From NCBI GenBank assembly GCA_020631395.1, contig JAHDHI010000025.1, forward strand, positions 1 through 59,125: 59,125 nucleotides of DNA. The letters run 5' to 3'. Below are positions 15,057 through 24,471 of the stretch, piece by piece. Source of the DNA: Bizionia sp. (GTDB lineage Bacteria; Bacteroidota; Bacteroidia; Flavobacteriales; Flavobacteriaceae). The translations under genes and the position numbers were made by a program. Below the pieces are notes generated by a model. The model did not search any database and was not told the origin of the DNA. It saw only the letters and a program-made list of their open reading frames with translations. Every line of letters starts with the position of its first letter. Position 1 is the first letter of the stretch.

Positions 15057-17270
15057 CTATTCTATCATTACTTTTTTCGTTATTGTCTGCTTACCTGTAT
15101 TGAACGTAAAGAAGTACAATCCTTTAGTTAGCAATCGTCTTAAATCAACGTTTAATTTTAAAACGCCGTTGACGGTTTTGTTATTGTTGATTGTCTTCAC
15201 CAAAATGCCATCAAATGTATAGATATTAAAAATAACTTCATTATCTCCTTGCGTTTCTATTTTCATCTCCATGACACCATTGTTTGGGTTTGGATGGATT
15301 GTCACCTTTTCCACCACCTCTCCATCAATATCTCCTTCTACCTCTGGGTAACAAGCTTGCCCCGACGGAGAACGTCTATCTCCATTTGCACAATTGGCTG
15401 TTACTTGCCATGCAAAACATTGATCTGCCACCCCAGAAGGCAATGCATAGCTATTCGTTGTCGTTATGATGGAGCCAAAGAAAAACTCTCCTATACATCC
15501 ACAATCTATTGGTGTCGTATTCCCAGATGGTGAATGAACAGTATAAGAAACTGCTCCTGGCACAGGGTTCCAAGACAACGTAGTTCCAATCACCTGCAAA
15601 TTAGCAGGAGGGATTGTACTGCAAGGGACTTGATTATTCGGGTTATAACAAGAAGCTCTAGATATTAATGATTCATTGCCATTGGCACAAATGGCAGTAA
15701 CCTGCCACGCAAAGCAATTGTTCATCAATTCACCTGTCATGACATAACTATTCGTCGTCGTCGTCATTGGTTCTATATATACTTCTTCACATCCACAATC
15801 CGGTCCTTGAGGATCCGATGATGATGTAATAACATATGAAACTGCTCCTGGTACGGGATCCCATGTTAATGTATTCCCTCCTACTACCTGAAGATTTCCA
15901 GGGGCTGAGATTTCGCAAAGAATGTCATCTATGACCGAGCAATCCAAATTTGAATTTGAAGTTTTTTCCAATTTAGCTCCTTTCCCTGATTTATTGAAAT
16001 AATGTTCTGTCTTATAACAGACTTCCTCACAAGGAGTCGTAACCTTATGTATTACAGTATAGTACTTTTCTGGTTGCGTAGTAAAATTAAATGTAAAAGG
16101 AGCGACTAGGGCAGACGTTGCATTGTATACAACCGAATATGGTCCTGTACCTGGATTTGAACTAGAGAACACATACCATTGATGAGTCACACTTGTATTT
16201 TCATATGAATTAAACGCTATAATTTGAATGTTTCCATTCGTATCTTGTGAAGACTCGAATTCAGCTTCAAAATAATCTTCACAACATTCTATAGTAAATG
16301 CATCCTTTATGGAGATCCAATTCACACAATTTTGTGAGCTTGCTAAAGCTAGTTTCACTTCATATTCATAACCTGGCTCAAAATATTTAGAAGTATTCAG
16401 ATTAGCCATTTCTTCAGAGAGGTTAACCAACCCTACTTGAGCTGACGTCCATCCCAAAGTAGCATATATGCTAAAGTTCTGAGAGCTTCCAGCCACCCTT
16501 CTCCAAACATCTATGAAATAACTCTCTTCTCCTTGAGAAGCCACTCCATCCAAATAGACATCATCCCCGTAGCAAAATTCACTCTCTATAACACCCGATT
16601 CGTTTTCAAAATTAAATGCAGGTATGACATCAGACGTAAATGTAGGACAACATTGTCTAACGCAGATATTATCAACACCAATAACTTCATCTTGTGTTGG
16701 TGAACCTGCAACGTCTGTGTTAAATGCTATCCCTGATACATTACTAACTAAAGCATTCCAGTCCGCTATTGTACTACCTGGAGACATAACCCACATACCA
16801 TTGCTATCCGCAGGTAATGTATTTTGAACTATTTTTATTGGAGGAGCACATACACTTATCCAATTACTATTTTCAGTAATAACTGTATTACCTATATAAT
16901 CTGCCCATAAAATCTGGTTAGATATTGTCCCTTGATAAATTCTCATTTTAGGATACAATAAAGGAGAGCTATTATCCCAACTATCATTAAACACTTTATA
17001 CCCCCAACAAAAGCATGTTCCTCCAGACACCCCTAAATTACCGGTATAATCTGTTTGATTATACACCCAAGATTTACCAGACCTATCCTTTCCTCTTAAA
17101 TATCTCGTACCATTAAAATCTGGTAATGTACTTGTAGTATGAATAGATGCTCCAGAAGATTACCAATTCCCTACACTATTCACGTCAAAACTATCGCAAG
17201 TCACCGTTTGCCCATAACCAACAAGGCTAATGCACATTAAAAACATTAAAACAACAATCTTATTTTTCAT
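15057..17270 (-). pseudogene. T9SS-exported modular protein, cassette copy B, interrupted by an in-frame TAA at codon 37
   Basis: The full frame is 738 codons from the ATG at 17270. It opens with a signal peptide (MKNKIVVLMFLMCISLVGYG) and reads in one frame to 15057 except for a TAA at 17160-17162 (context ...SVGNW-stop-SSGAS...). A C-to-T change of a Gln codon would suffice. Downstream, the frame holds an Ig/lectin-like region, two about 100-residue FN3-like modules ('NLQVxGxTLxWxPVPGAVSY', DCGC, CFAWQVTAxC), and a type A T9SS sorting domain ('IHPNPNNGVMEMKIE ... KQTITKKVMIE'). The next possible start in frame is the GTG at 17066, which would lack a signal peptide. It could be a true pseudogene, a recent mutation or a sequencing error. 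Confidence 0.8.
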
Positions 17271-17348
17271 TATTTAATTATTTGTTGATTCCTACTCTAT
17301 TTGCATATACAGGTTTTTCGGATACCACCTTTTTAAATCGATTCACAA

Positions 17349-17378
17349 ATAAGAGGCATATCATTTTTTTTGTTACCC
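17349..17378 (-). promoter_or_regulatory. Candidate ECF-type promoter of the copy B T9SS gene
   Basis: On the minus strand: GGGTAAC (17378-17372), 15 nt, CCTCTTAT (17356-17349). The same two boxes with the same spacing precede the copy A T9SS gene, while the second half of the spacer has diverged (ATGATATG here, GAGAACCC there). That pattern is expected of a conserved -35/-10 pair. The distance to the start codon is about 78 nt. Because the adjacent intact gene cluster encodes an ECF sigma factor, it is the likely reader. Confidence 0.6.
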
Positions 17379-17430
17379 AGTAGTTTTAAACTATTTTGAA
17401 AATTAAATTGACCATGGATGAAAACCCATA

Positions 17431-17469
17431 TTAAGGAATGATGATTTTGTCCGTCTGCTTTTTAAATAA
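17431..17469 (+). pseudogene. Remnant of the 5' end of a second ECF sigma-factor gene
   Basis: Reads NDDFVRLLFK-stop, matching the first residues (MNNDDFVRQFL) of the intact sigma gene at 24553. GATGATTTTGTCCGT differs from the intact gene by one base. The start codon is changed to TTA and a stop follows. Its distance from the GGGTAAC box is the same as in copy A to within one base. It is a duplication scar, not a functional gene. Confidence 0.75.
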
Positions 17470-17529
17470 AGAGTCCCTTTTTGGAAATTAGAACTCATAG
17501 GAAATCTGAGAATAGTACTATTCGCTAGT

Positions 17530-17561
17530 GATTAAGTTTCTTGAAACACAACAACAAGCAT
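17530..17561 (+). pseudogene. Vestige of the rhodanese gene 3' end
   Basis: Over 32 nt just beyond the stop of the copy A TPR-CHAT gene, 27 positions match the 3' end of the rhodanese gene (10219-10250) at a constant offset of 7311; further upstream the match stops abruptly. It lies about 60 bp from the sigma remnant. Together they mark the junction of a tandem duplication. An alternative is that this stretch is a conserved 3' region of the CHAT genes. Confidence 0.6.
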
Positions 17562-20318
17562 TTAAGCCGAAGCTAATCTACGTTTTCTTCTTTTGTAGAC
17601 CACCCAAACTGGCACTAGCAACAATAACAATAGATAGCTTTTGTTTTTTTTCTTGAAGACAGGGGCATCATTGCCTATCAATGTTATCGCACTCCAATAG
17701 TAAGGTGATGCTTCACTAGTGTTCCCATGCCTTTCCAAATAATCCATTTTTGCTAGTCTCAATGCTCCCGACTTGGTTTTTCCATCGTTCAAATATTCAT
17801 AAAAGGCATATGTTATTTCATTGTTTGCCTTTAGATCTATGTCCCATAGTGAGGCCAAGACGCTTTGCGCCCCTGAATTCACAAAGCCTCTGGCAATGCT
17901 CATTACTCCTTCTCCCTTTTTCAATTCTCCACGGGATGTCTTGCATGCACTCAAGACGACCAAATCCGTAGATTGGCTTGTAAAGTACATTTCATCCAAC
18001 ATTAATTTATCATCATGAAATGCCAGCCATGGTTGTTCTTCCGAGGAGCCTCCTCCGTGGGTAGACAAATGTATTATCTTGTACCTGCCATAGGCTTCTT
18101 TGAATTTTTGCCTTGTTGCATTTTGGTTGGTCACGATCTTTGTTTGCAACTCTTCTTCCAGCTTTTTCATCTCATCATCGTATGCAATCAATGATACCAG
18201 CATTTCATCCTTGAAATATGTCGGACTCATGGCAAAATAATTGTTGGAATACTCTCTTTCTATCTTGCTAGCACTCACTAAGGATGAAAACGAATAAGCA
18301 TAGCTGATCTCATAAAAGTTAAGCATATATGATTCATTTATGGGGTAATCTACATTTTTCATTACCAATGGTTCAAAAGGGATGTTTTGCAATATGCCAT
18401 CCGCGACTATCAATAGTTTTTTGTTTTCCATAGTTTGCGAAGACTTCTCCATAAACGGCAACAGTTGCCTATACAACTTGTAAGCCAACATCTTATATCT
18501 TTTTTCATCATTTTCATTCACAAATGGTTTCCTTAGATATTCTTGAAACTCTGAAATCCTTTCTCTTAAAAGGTGGTTTTGCTTTATTTGAAATAAATTT
18601 ATTTCTTTTTTCGTAATCAAAGAGACATAAGATTTATCTGTCCCTATCTTATACTGTAGCAACACCTGCTCTTCCTTTAAGTGCTCTTGTACCATCTTGG
18701 CATTGTAGATTCGGACTCCTTTTTTAAAGTTGTGGTATTTGGGAAATGTGGCTTCCAAGGAGTCTATGAATTTTGAGTATTCATTCTTTTTAGAAAAGAT
18801 CTCTCTTTTCGTTCGTTCTCTTCCTACATCATCCTGTTTTCTCATTACAAACAGTCTTCCCTTGAGATTGTTTATAGCATAGAGCAAAGCATATTCTCGT
18901 TCCACGACTTCGTCTGGCAAGTTGGCCAATGTCTTGGCGTTTAGATTGGTCACGTTTTCCAAAAGTAATAATGCCTTGCTTTTTTCTATGTAATAAAATG
19001 CTTTTTCCCTTTGATTTAATTCATAACATGTCTCTATTGTTTTTTGATATAGATTTGATGCTTTTTCTCTCCAAAAAAGTTTGGAAAAATCCTCTCTACT
19101 TTCAAAATAGATGAGATCGACAACCTTATCTGCCAACTCCAAGGTTTCCAATGCATCATCCAAATGATCTTGATTGTTCTCCTTTTCCCAAAATTGAATC
19201 CAAGCATTGGCCTTGTCTGTTAAGTAATCCAATATGTCTTTTTTATGAATTGACAATTCTATGTCTTGAAAGTTTGGCAATTCTCCATAATCTTCCTGCG
19301 TATTGCCTGTGACTAGGCTTATCGCTTTTTGATAACTGAAAAGAGCCTCCTGGTACTTACCGTTGATAAGACAGACATCTCCAATATTGTCGAAGACCTT
19401 GGCCCTTTGATCCGATATGTTCCTTGCAAACCCCAACGCTTCTTCAAAGCACCTGATTGCTTCTTCTATGTTATTTTTCTTTTTATTGGTTACTCCTAGG
19501 TTATTTAAACTTTTGGAAATGGATAATGAGTCTTTTAATCGCACACTCAATTGCAATGCTTCTTGATATGTTTCTATGCTGAGATCATATTCTTCCATCG
19601 TATCGTAAAAGCTCCCTAGGTTAAGTTTGAGATCCCTTAAATCCCTTTTAGGGATATCATAGCTTTTACTTAGAATTTTTATCTTTTCATAATTATGAAA
19701 AAACTCTTTTTTGTACTTGACATCATTGAAATCTGCATAGATGGCCAAAACATTCTTGAGTACTTTCAACAATCGCTTTTCATCTTTTTTATCTACATAT
19801 ATCAATTCACTTACGGCATAGCAATCCAAAGCCTTCTTATAATCCCCTATAGCTCCGTAAATTCGAGCTTTCAACCAATTGACCTTAGCTACCCTCACCT
19901 CTGTCTTATCGCAGAACCCCAATAGGCTATCACAGGTTTTCAACGCTTTTAAATATGCTCCTTTTTCATATTGAAAATTCGCATAGTTATTAAAGCTACT
20001 TTTAAAGAGCGATGGATCTTCCTTAAAGTATTTCTTCCTTATGCTCGCTGCTTTTTCAGCATTCGATATGGCCTTGTCTATGTTTACATCTTGCTTGAAT
20101 AGGTATTTGGCAAACTCGTGATGCACCTCTGCCTTCTTCAATTCTTCATATGTTTTATCATTGGCCAACATTTCCTCTATTCCCTTTACTTTTTGAAGTT
20201 TTGTCAATGTAGGCAATTCCAATATGGAATCATATGCTGCCCTAGGTTCTTGCTGCGCATGAATAACTGTTCCAAGAAGCACCATAATTGGAGCTAGCCA
20301 CTTTTCACATATTTTCAT
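17562..20318 (-). CDS. Exported TPR-CHAT protein with C-terminal membrane anchor (cassette copy A)
   Basis: A 918-residue paralogue of the protein at 10251-12992. Signal peptide 'KWLAPIMVLLGTVIHAQ', TPR array to about residue 345 ('KSLNNLGVTNKKKNNIEEAI'), linker, CHAT domain with His in 'IIHLSTHGG' (about 751) and Cys in 'VVLSACKTSRGE' (about 790), then a Leu-rich segment with PVWVVY and KRRKRR. Catalytic residues are intact. It follows the subtilase gene by 156 bp. In type III-E CRISPR systems a TPR-CHAT protease cleaves a protein that restrains a sigma factor; here the predicted location is periplasmic, so the nearby anti-sigma-like protein's outer domain would be reachable. That link is a hypothesis. 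Confidence 0.9.
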   Translation of the reverse strand: MKICEKWLAPIMVLLGTVIHAQQEPRAAYDSILELPTLTKLQKVKGIEEMLANDKTYEELKKAEVHHEFAKYLFKQDVNIDKAISNAEKAASIRKKYFKEDPSLFKSSFNNYANFQYEKGAYLKALKTCDSLLGFCDKTEVRVAKVNWLKARIYGAIGDYKKALDCYAVSELIYVDKKDEKRLLKVLKNVLAIYADFNDVKYKKEFFHNYEKIKILSKSYDIPKRDLRDLKLNLGSFYDTMEEYDLSIETYQEALQLSVRLKDSLSISKSLNNLGVTNKKKNNIEEAIRCFEEALGFARNISDQRAKVFDNIGDVCLINGKYQEALFSYQKAISLVTGNTQEDYGELPNFQDIELSIHKKDILDYLTDKANAWIQFWEKENNQDHLDDALETLELADKVVDLIYFESREDFSKLFWREKASNLYQKTIETCYELNQREKAFYYIEKSKALLLLENVTNLNAKTLANLPDEVVEREYALLYAINNLKGRLFVMRKQDDVGRERTKREIFSKKNEYSKFIDSLEATFPKYHNFKKGVRIYNAKMVQEHLKEEQVLLQYKIGTDKSYVSLITKKEINLFQIKQNHLLRERISEFQEYLRKPFVNENDEKRYKMLAYKLYRQLLPFMEKSSQTMENKKLLIVADGILQNIPFEPLVMKNVDYPINESYMLNFYEISYAYSFSSLVSASKIEREYSNNYFAMSPTYFKDEMLVSLIAYDDEMKKLEEELQTKIVTNQNATRQKFKEAYGRYKIIHLSTHGGGSSEEQPWLAFHDDKLMLDEMYFTSQSTDLVVLSACKTSRGELKKGEGVMSIARGFVNSGAQSVLASLWDIDLKANNEITYAFYEYLNDGKTKSGALRLAKMDYLERHGNTSEASPYYWSAITLIGNDAPVFKKKNKSYLLLLLLVPVWVVYKRRKRRLASA

Positions 20319-20404
20319 ATTGGTTTTTTAGAGTTTCGTATTCTATTCTAAAATTAACCAATTAAAATCAGCTTTTATTGCTCATCCATACATTTTATAT
20401 TTAA

Positions 20405-20432
20405 AGCAGAGAGCAACTGATTGCTCCCTGCT
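20405..20432 (-). terminator. Probable terminator after the copy A subtilase gene
   Basis: AGCAGAGAGCAA and TTGCTCCCTGCT make an 11-of-12 bp stem around CTGA; on the minus strand it is followed by TTTAAATAT. It lies 43 bp downstream of the subtilase stop and before the TPR-CHAT gene. Confidence 0.55.
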
Positions 20433-20474
20433 TATAGTCTAACAAAGTCACCTAAACCTAAATTAAACTAAAAC

Positions 20475-21743
20475 CTATTCCAATAATGCTGCTCTATGTT
20501 TTATATTGTCAAGCCCAGAAGGAAATACAATGCTATTGTCTATCACTTTGTTTTTCAATCCTATTGGCGTCACTCCATCGGCATATAATGCTGCACTTCT
20601 ATAACTTGCATATGCACATGCAAACGATGTACCGCTTACCGTCATGTTCTGACCATTGACAACATATGAGTAATTTTGACTGGGAGCGGCAATATCCACG
20701 CTATTTACCCCGTAATTTGAAAACCAAGTCAAAAAACTCCCATTGTTGTTATTGCTACCAGCGTCCGAATCAATTACCTCCAAATCCTTCAACCCTGCAA
20801 TGGCCAAAATGTTTTCTGTACCATAAGAAGACGGGTAATGAGGTGATTCATCATTGTCATTGGTTTCATTACCAGCAGAAGTAACCACCAATACCTGGTC
20901 TTGAGATTCGCTTAAAAACCTATCGAAGAGTTCTTGATATAGATAACTACCAAAACTCATATTGACAATTTTTACTTCTGGTTTGCTCAAAGCATATCTG
21001 TAACCGCACAATATGAGAAAGGTGCTACTACTCCCTTCTGCATCAAATACCTTGACAGGCAATATTTGAAAGGGTATGCCTTCATCATTCAAATTGTCCG
21101 CTATGGTTCTTGATATGTAGGTCCCATGATTGTTGTCATCAAATGGATCATTGTCTTCATTAACGAAATCCCAACCAAAAAAATCCTCTTCATCGGACTT
21201 TTCACATTGCTCGTTGTTTCTATTGTTATATAAAAATGGTACAGAAAACCCTCCTTCAACATAATTTACTCCTGTATCCAATACAGCAATAGTCACATTT
21301 TCATTCTCTTGCACCTGCATGTTGATGGCTCCATCTATTGTTCCTCCCAATGTAGAAGGGGTAAAGCTGTTATTTTGCAGTTGTACTGCATTGTTAAACA
21401 ATACTCCATCCAAATCCGGATCATCACTTGCCGTATTTTTTTTCTCTTCAATTGCTGTTTGTGTCGTACTCAGTGAGAAACTCCATAGTTCCAACGTATC
21501 ATCCACACAGGAACACTGCTTATAGTTTTCCACTTCATAGGTATTCCTAATTATTGATTTCTCTTCATCTGTCGTACCTGAATCGTATTTAACTATTAGT
21601 TCTCTGGAGCTTTTTACCTTCCCTCCTTTTTCTACTATAATTCCTCCTTCAACACTTAGATCATCCATCTCCATTGGTTCCTTGCTACAGCAAACCATAA
21701 TTAACGATGCGAGTAACATCGTCATCATATTTAATTTTTTCAT
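20475..21743 (-). CDS. Subtilisin-like (S8) serine protease lipoprotein, cassette copy A
   Basis: A 422-residue protease with lipoprotein signal 'MTMLLASLIMVCCSKEP'. The same prodomain-like region as the copy B enzyme is present ('RELIVKYDSGTTDEEKSII', 'KQCSCVDDTLELW'). The catalytic triad is intact: Asp in 'IAVLDTGVNY', His in 'NNHGTYISRTI', Ser in 'GTSFACAYASY'. The oxyanion Asn is seen in 'VVTSAGNETND'. Envelope location is predicted. It is separated from the upstream T9SS gene by a perfect terminator, so it may be expressed at a lower level or from its own promoter. The role is probably maturation or turnover of the surface proteins of the cassette (inference). Confidence 0.92.
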   Translation of the reverse strand: MKKLNMMTMLLASLIMVCCSKEPMEMDDLSVEGGIIVEKGGKVKSSRELIVKYDSGTTDEEKSIIRNTYEVENYKQCSCVDDTLELWSFSLSTTQTAIEEKKNTASDDPDLDGVLFNNAVQLQNNSFTPSTLGGTIDGAINMQVQENENVTIAVLDTGVNYVEGGFSVPFLYNNRNNEQCEKSDEEDFFGWDFVNEDNDPFDDNNHGTYISRTIADNLNDEGIPFQILPVKVFDAEGSSSTFLILCGYRYALSKPEVKIVNMSFGSYLYQELFDRFLSESQDQVLVVTSAGNETNDNDESPHYPSSYGTENILAIAGLKDLEVIDSDAGSNNNNGSFLTWFSNYGVNSVDIAAPSQNYSYVVNGQNMTVSGTSFACAYASYRSAALYADGVTPIGLKNKVIDNSIVFPSGLDNIKHRAALLE

Positions 21744-21780
21744 AATATTTAATTTTAGGTTTAGGATTTTTTATAAAAAA

Positions 21781-21815
21781 GCAGTTTCAATCAAACGTTG
21801 TTTGATTGAAACTGC
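21781..21815 (-). terminator. Perfect intrinsic terminator after the copy A T9SS gene
   Basis: GCAGTTTCAATCAAAC and GTTTGATTGAAACTGC form a 16-bp perfect stem with a 3-nt loop. On the minus strand it is followed by six T. It starts 10 bp past the T9SS-protein stop, so most transcripts of the surface-protein gene should end here. Confidence 0.85.
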
Positions 21816-21824
21816 CTATAACTG

Positions 21825-24383
21825 CTATTCTATCATTACTTTTTTTGTTATTGTTTGTTTCCCTGTATTAAAAGAGAAAAAATACATTCCTTTGGTAAGT
21901 GTAGATCTCAAATTAAGATTTAAACTTAAGACTCCATTGCTGATATCGTAGTTTTCAATGGTTTTAATCAAAGTCCCATCAAAGTTGTATATGTTCAATA
22001 TGACACCTTCTTTGGTTGCCGTTTCTACTTTTACGTTCATGATCCCATTGTTAGGGTTAGGGTAAATAGAAATTTTATCTTTTACTCCTCCATCTGAAAC
22101 TTCTTTACCATTACCATAACACGCTTGTGATGAAATAGGAGATTTCTCCCCACTTTTACAGATTGCGGTCACCTGCCATACAAAACAAGCCTTTTCCAAT
22201 CCTGCCGGCAATGTATAACTATTGGTGTTTACCGTCACTGGTGCTATTGATATGCCGTTGGAACCTTTACATCCACAATCTATTTGTGGTACGTTGCCAG
22301 CTGGAGAAGTTATCACATAAGATACTGCTCCTGGTACTGCATTCCATGTCAAAGTTGTACCAGACACTTGAAGATTGCTTGGTGCCGTTACTTCGCATTC
22401 TCCTTTTACATCTGGGCCATAACAAGCTTGTGTGGAAATAGGAGACTTGTCCCCGCTTTTACAAATAGCTATTACTTGCCATACAAAGCACTTTTCTGCC
22501 AATGAAGCTGGCAAAGTATAACTATTGGTGTTCACCGTCACTGGTGCAATTGATACCCCATTGGAACCTTCACAATCACAATCTATTTGTGGCACATTGC
22601 CCGCTGGTGATGTTATGATGTAAGAAACTGCTCCAGGCACTGGATCCCAGGTTAAAGTGGTACCAGATACTTGTAGGTTTGTTGGAGGTGTAGCTTCACA
22701 TTCTTCTTTTACTTCAGGATTGTAACAAGCCTGTGCGGAAATAGGAGATTCTTTCTCATTCTCGCAAATGGCAGTTACTTGCCATACAAAACACTTGTCT
22801 GCCAATGAGACTGGCAAAGTATAACTATTGGTATTTACCGTCACTGGTGCTATTGATACGCCATTGGAACCTTCACAACCGCAATCTATCTGTGGCACAT
22901 TTCCTCCTGGGGAAGTTATTACATAAGATACAGCCCCTGGCACTGGATCCCAGGTTAAAGTGGTACCTGATACCTGTAGGTTTGTTGGAGGTGTAGCTTC
23001 ACATTCCGGACAAGTAGAAATAATGATGTCATCAATAGACAACTCTGCTTGGCTAACACCATTCGATGGATCAAACATATAAGGAAATACCCATAGTTGA
23101 GAATAGTCGGCATCTGGAGTATAGATTAACGAAATGTCCGTCCAGGTATTTAGGTAACTCCCCATGGTCTCATTAAAAATATAATCTCCATTTGGATTTC
23201 CTGTGATATCACCTGCATTATTAGTCGCTACTAAATTTACTGTTGCATTGTTGGCTACATTAGGATCTCCCGAGTTTTTATCGTCTGTTCTTATTCTGAA
23301 GCAAATAGAGTAAGATACACCTTCTTTAAAATCAAAATTGGCAGCAATCCCCTCTCCCTTGTCATTGTAAGACCACATCCATGCATATGGATTTGTCCCA
23401 AAGCCATTAATGGATGGTGTTCTTTCCGTGTCTACCCAGTTAGGAACACAGCCACTATTGAAAGCACCATTACCTCCACAAGTTGCTTGATTGAAATCTC
23501 CATTCACCAATAAATTGTTTTCTGCATCACAACATGGTGTTGGGCAATCTTCTATGTTGATTGTAATATTTTGACTATAAGGATCTCCACAGGAATCAGT
23601 TCCTGTAATAGTAGCCACAAAAGAAGTTAAGGTAGATCCATTTGGCAAACAAAACAATCCATCCAAATTTGTAAGTACTGGACTAGATGTATTATAAACC
23701 GCATTTTGAATATTGGTTGCATTTATATTTATACAATTGATATCACAAGGAATGGTGTAAGTTAAAGTCTCCGTAACATCTATTTCATCTACCGTTATGG
23801 TAGTTGGGTCGGCGATACATGGTTGACAAATCGTCAAATTGGAGACTCTAGCTTCAATTTGAGGATTCGGGGCAGATGGGTTGGAAGGATAAAACCAAAG
23901 GTTGTTGAAATTTTGGCTCGCAGTAAAGTTAAATGTATATGTCTGACTATTGTTTCCATTAGCCCAAATATTTTGTCCCATTACCGTCTGATTGGGATTT
24001 GGGGTTCCAGGAACCGGGTCTCCAGTTCCCCCTTGAACTCCATTTATTGCATTTTGCGTTAAAACAACATTCATCATAGAATTGGCATTTGGTATTTGCC
24101 CAGTATTGGTCGTTGCATTTATATTGAACGACACGCAATATTGCTGCCCTTGCACAAAATTGAATCCGGAATAGTTTACTCCTTCTCCTATAATGCTTTG
24201 AGCTCCATTACTGAAGTAAGACCACATCCACACAGAATTGTTTCCCCATGATGGTGTACCATGAGAATTACTCCATTGTTGGCCATTGGCGATTTGAATG
24301 TTTTGACAATTTCCTTGATTACATTGCGAATAGCTCGTAAGATAACTCAGTGCAATCAAGAAAAAAAAGAATGATTTTTTCAT
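21825..24383 (-). CDS. T9SS-exported modular surface protein, cassette copy A
   Basis: An 852-residue protein. Order: signal peptide 'KKSFFFFLIALSYLTSYSQ'; a jelly-roll-like domain ('VWMWSYFSNGAQSI', about residues 30-190); a Cys-rich linker with 'TYTIPCDINCININ'; a second jelly-roll-like domain ('YAWMWSYNDKGEG', about 290-460); three FN3-like modules of exactly 101 residues each, with 'NLQVSGTTLTWDPVPGAVSY', a DCGC pair and 'CFVWQVTAIC'; and a type A T9SS sorting domain ('IYPNPNNGIMNVKVE', ending 'KQTITKKVMIE'). It should be carried over the outer membrane and attached or released there. Ligand unknown; adhesion or glycan binding would fit the domains. Confidence 0.9.
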   Translation of the reverse strand: MKKSFFFFLIALSYLTSYSQCNQGNCQNIQIANGQQWSNSHGTPSWGNNSVWMWSYFSNGAQSIIGEGVNYSGFNFVQGQQYCVSFNINATTNTGQIPNANSMMNVVLTQNAINGVQGGTGDPVPGTPNPNQTVMGQNIWANGNNSQTYTFNFTASQNFNNLWFYPSNPSAPNPQIEARVSNLTICQPCIADPTTITVDEIDVTETLTYTIPCDINCININATNIQNAVYNTSSPVLTNLDGLFCLPNGSTLTSFVATITGTDSCGDPYSQNITINIEDCPTPCCDAENNLLVNGDFNQATCGGNGAFNSGCVPNWVDTERTPSINGFGTNPYAWMWSYNDKGEGIAANFDFKEGVSYSICFRIRTDDKNSGDPNVANNATVNLVATNNAGDITGNPNGDYIFNETMGSYLNTWTDISLIYTPDADYSQLWVFPYMFDPSNGVSQAELSIDDIIISTCPECEATPPTNLQVSGTTLTWDPVPGAVSYVITSPGGNVPQIDCGCEGSNGVSIAPVTVNTNSYTLPVSLADKCFVWQVTAICENEKESPISAQACYNPEVKEECEATPPTNLQVSGTTLTWDPVPGAVSYIITSPAGNVPQIDCDCEGSNGVSIAPVTVNTNSYTLPASLAEKCFVWQVIAICKSGDKSPISTQACYGPDVKGECEVTAPSNLQVSGTTLTWNAVPGAVSYVITSPAGNVPQIDCGCKGSNGISIAPVTVNTNSYTLPAGLEKACFVWQVTAICKSGEKSPISSQACYGNGKEVSDGGVKDKISIYPNPNNGIMNVKVETATKEGVILNIYNFDGTLIKTIENYDISNGVLSLNLNLRSTLTKGMYFFSFNTGKQTITKKVMIE
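22099..23007 (-). repeat. Three tandem 303-bp in-frame repeats (101-residue FN3-like modules)
   Basis: Matching points recur at 22378, 22681 and 22984, i.e. at exact 303-bp steps, with high DNA identity. Each encodes one FN3-like module with conserved Cys. The uniform length and identity suggest recent expansion or ongoing homogenisation, and copy number could vary by recombination. Copy B of the cassette has two more diverged modules. Confidence 0.85.
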
Positions 24384-24471
24384 AATTATAAGGGTTTTAT
24401 TGATTAATTAAACTCCTACTCTATTTTCTGAAAGGCTTTTCGGATACCGCCTCTTTTGAATTAATTCACAG

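Noticed and set aside
10251-20318. Type III-E CRISPR-like (Craspase) system because of the TPR-CHAT plus sigma-factor combination
   Set aside because: No gRAMP/Cas7-11 gene, no CRISPR array and no Csx30/Csx31-like genes; the CHAT proteins have signal peptides. Only the analogy is retained.
13712-24383. Possibility that the duplicated cassette is a composite transposon or prophage module
   Set aside because: No transposase, integrase, terminal repeats or attachment-site duplications were found; the junction scars fit a plain tandem duplication.
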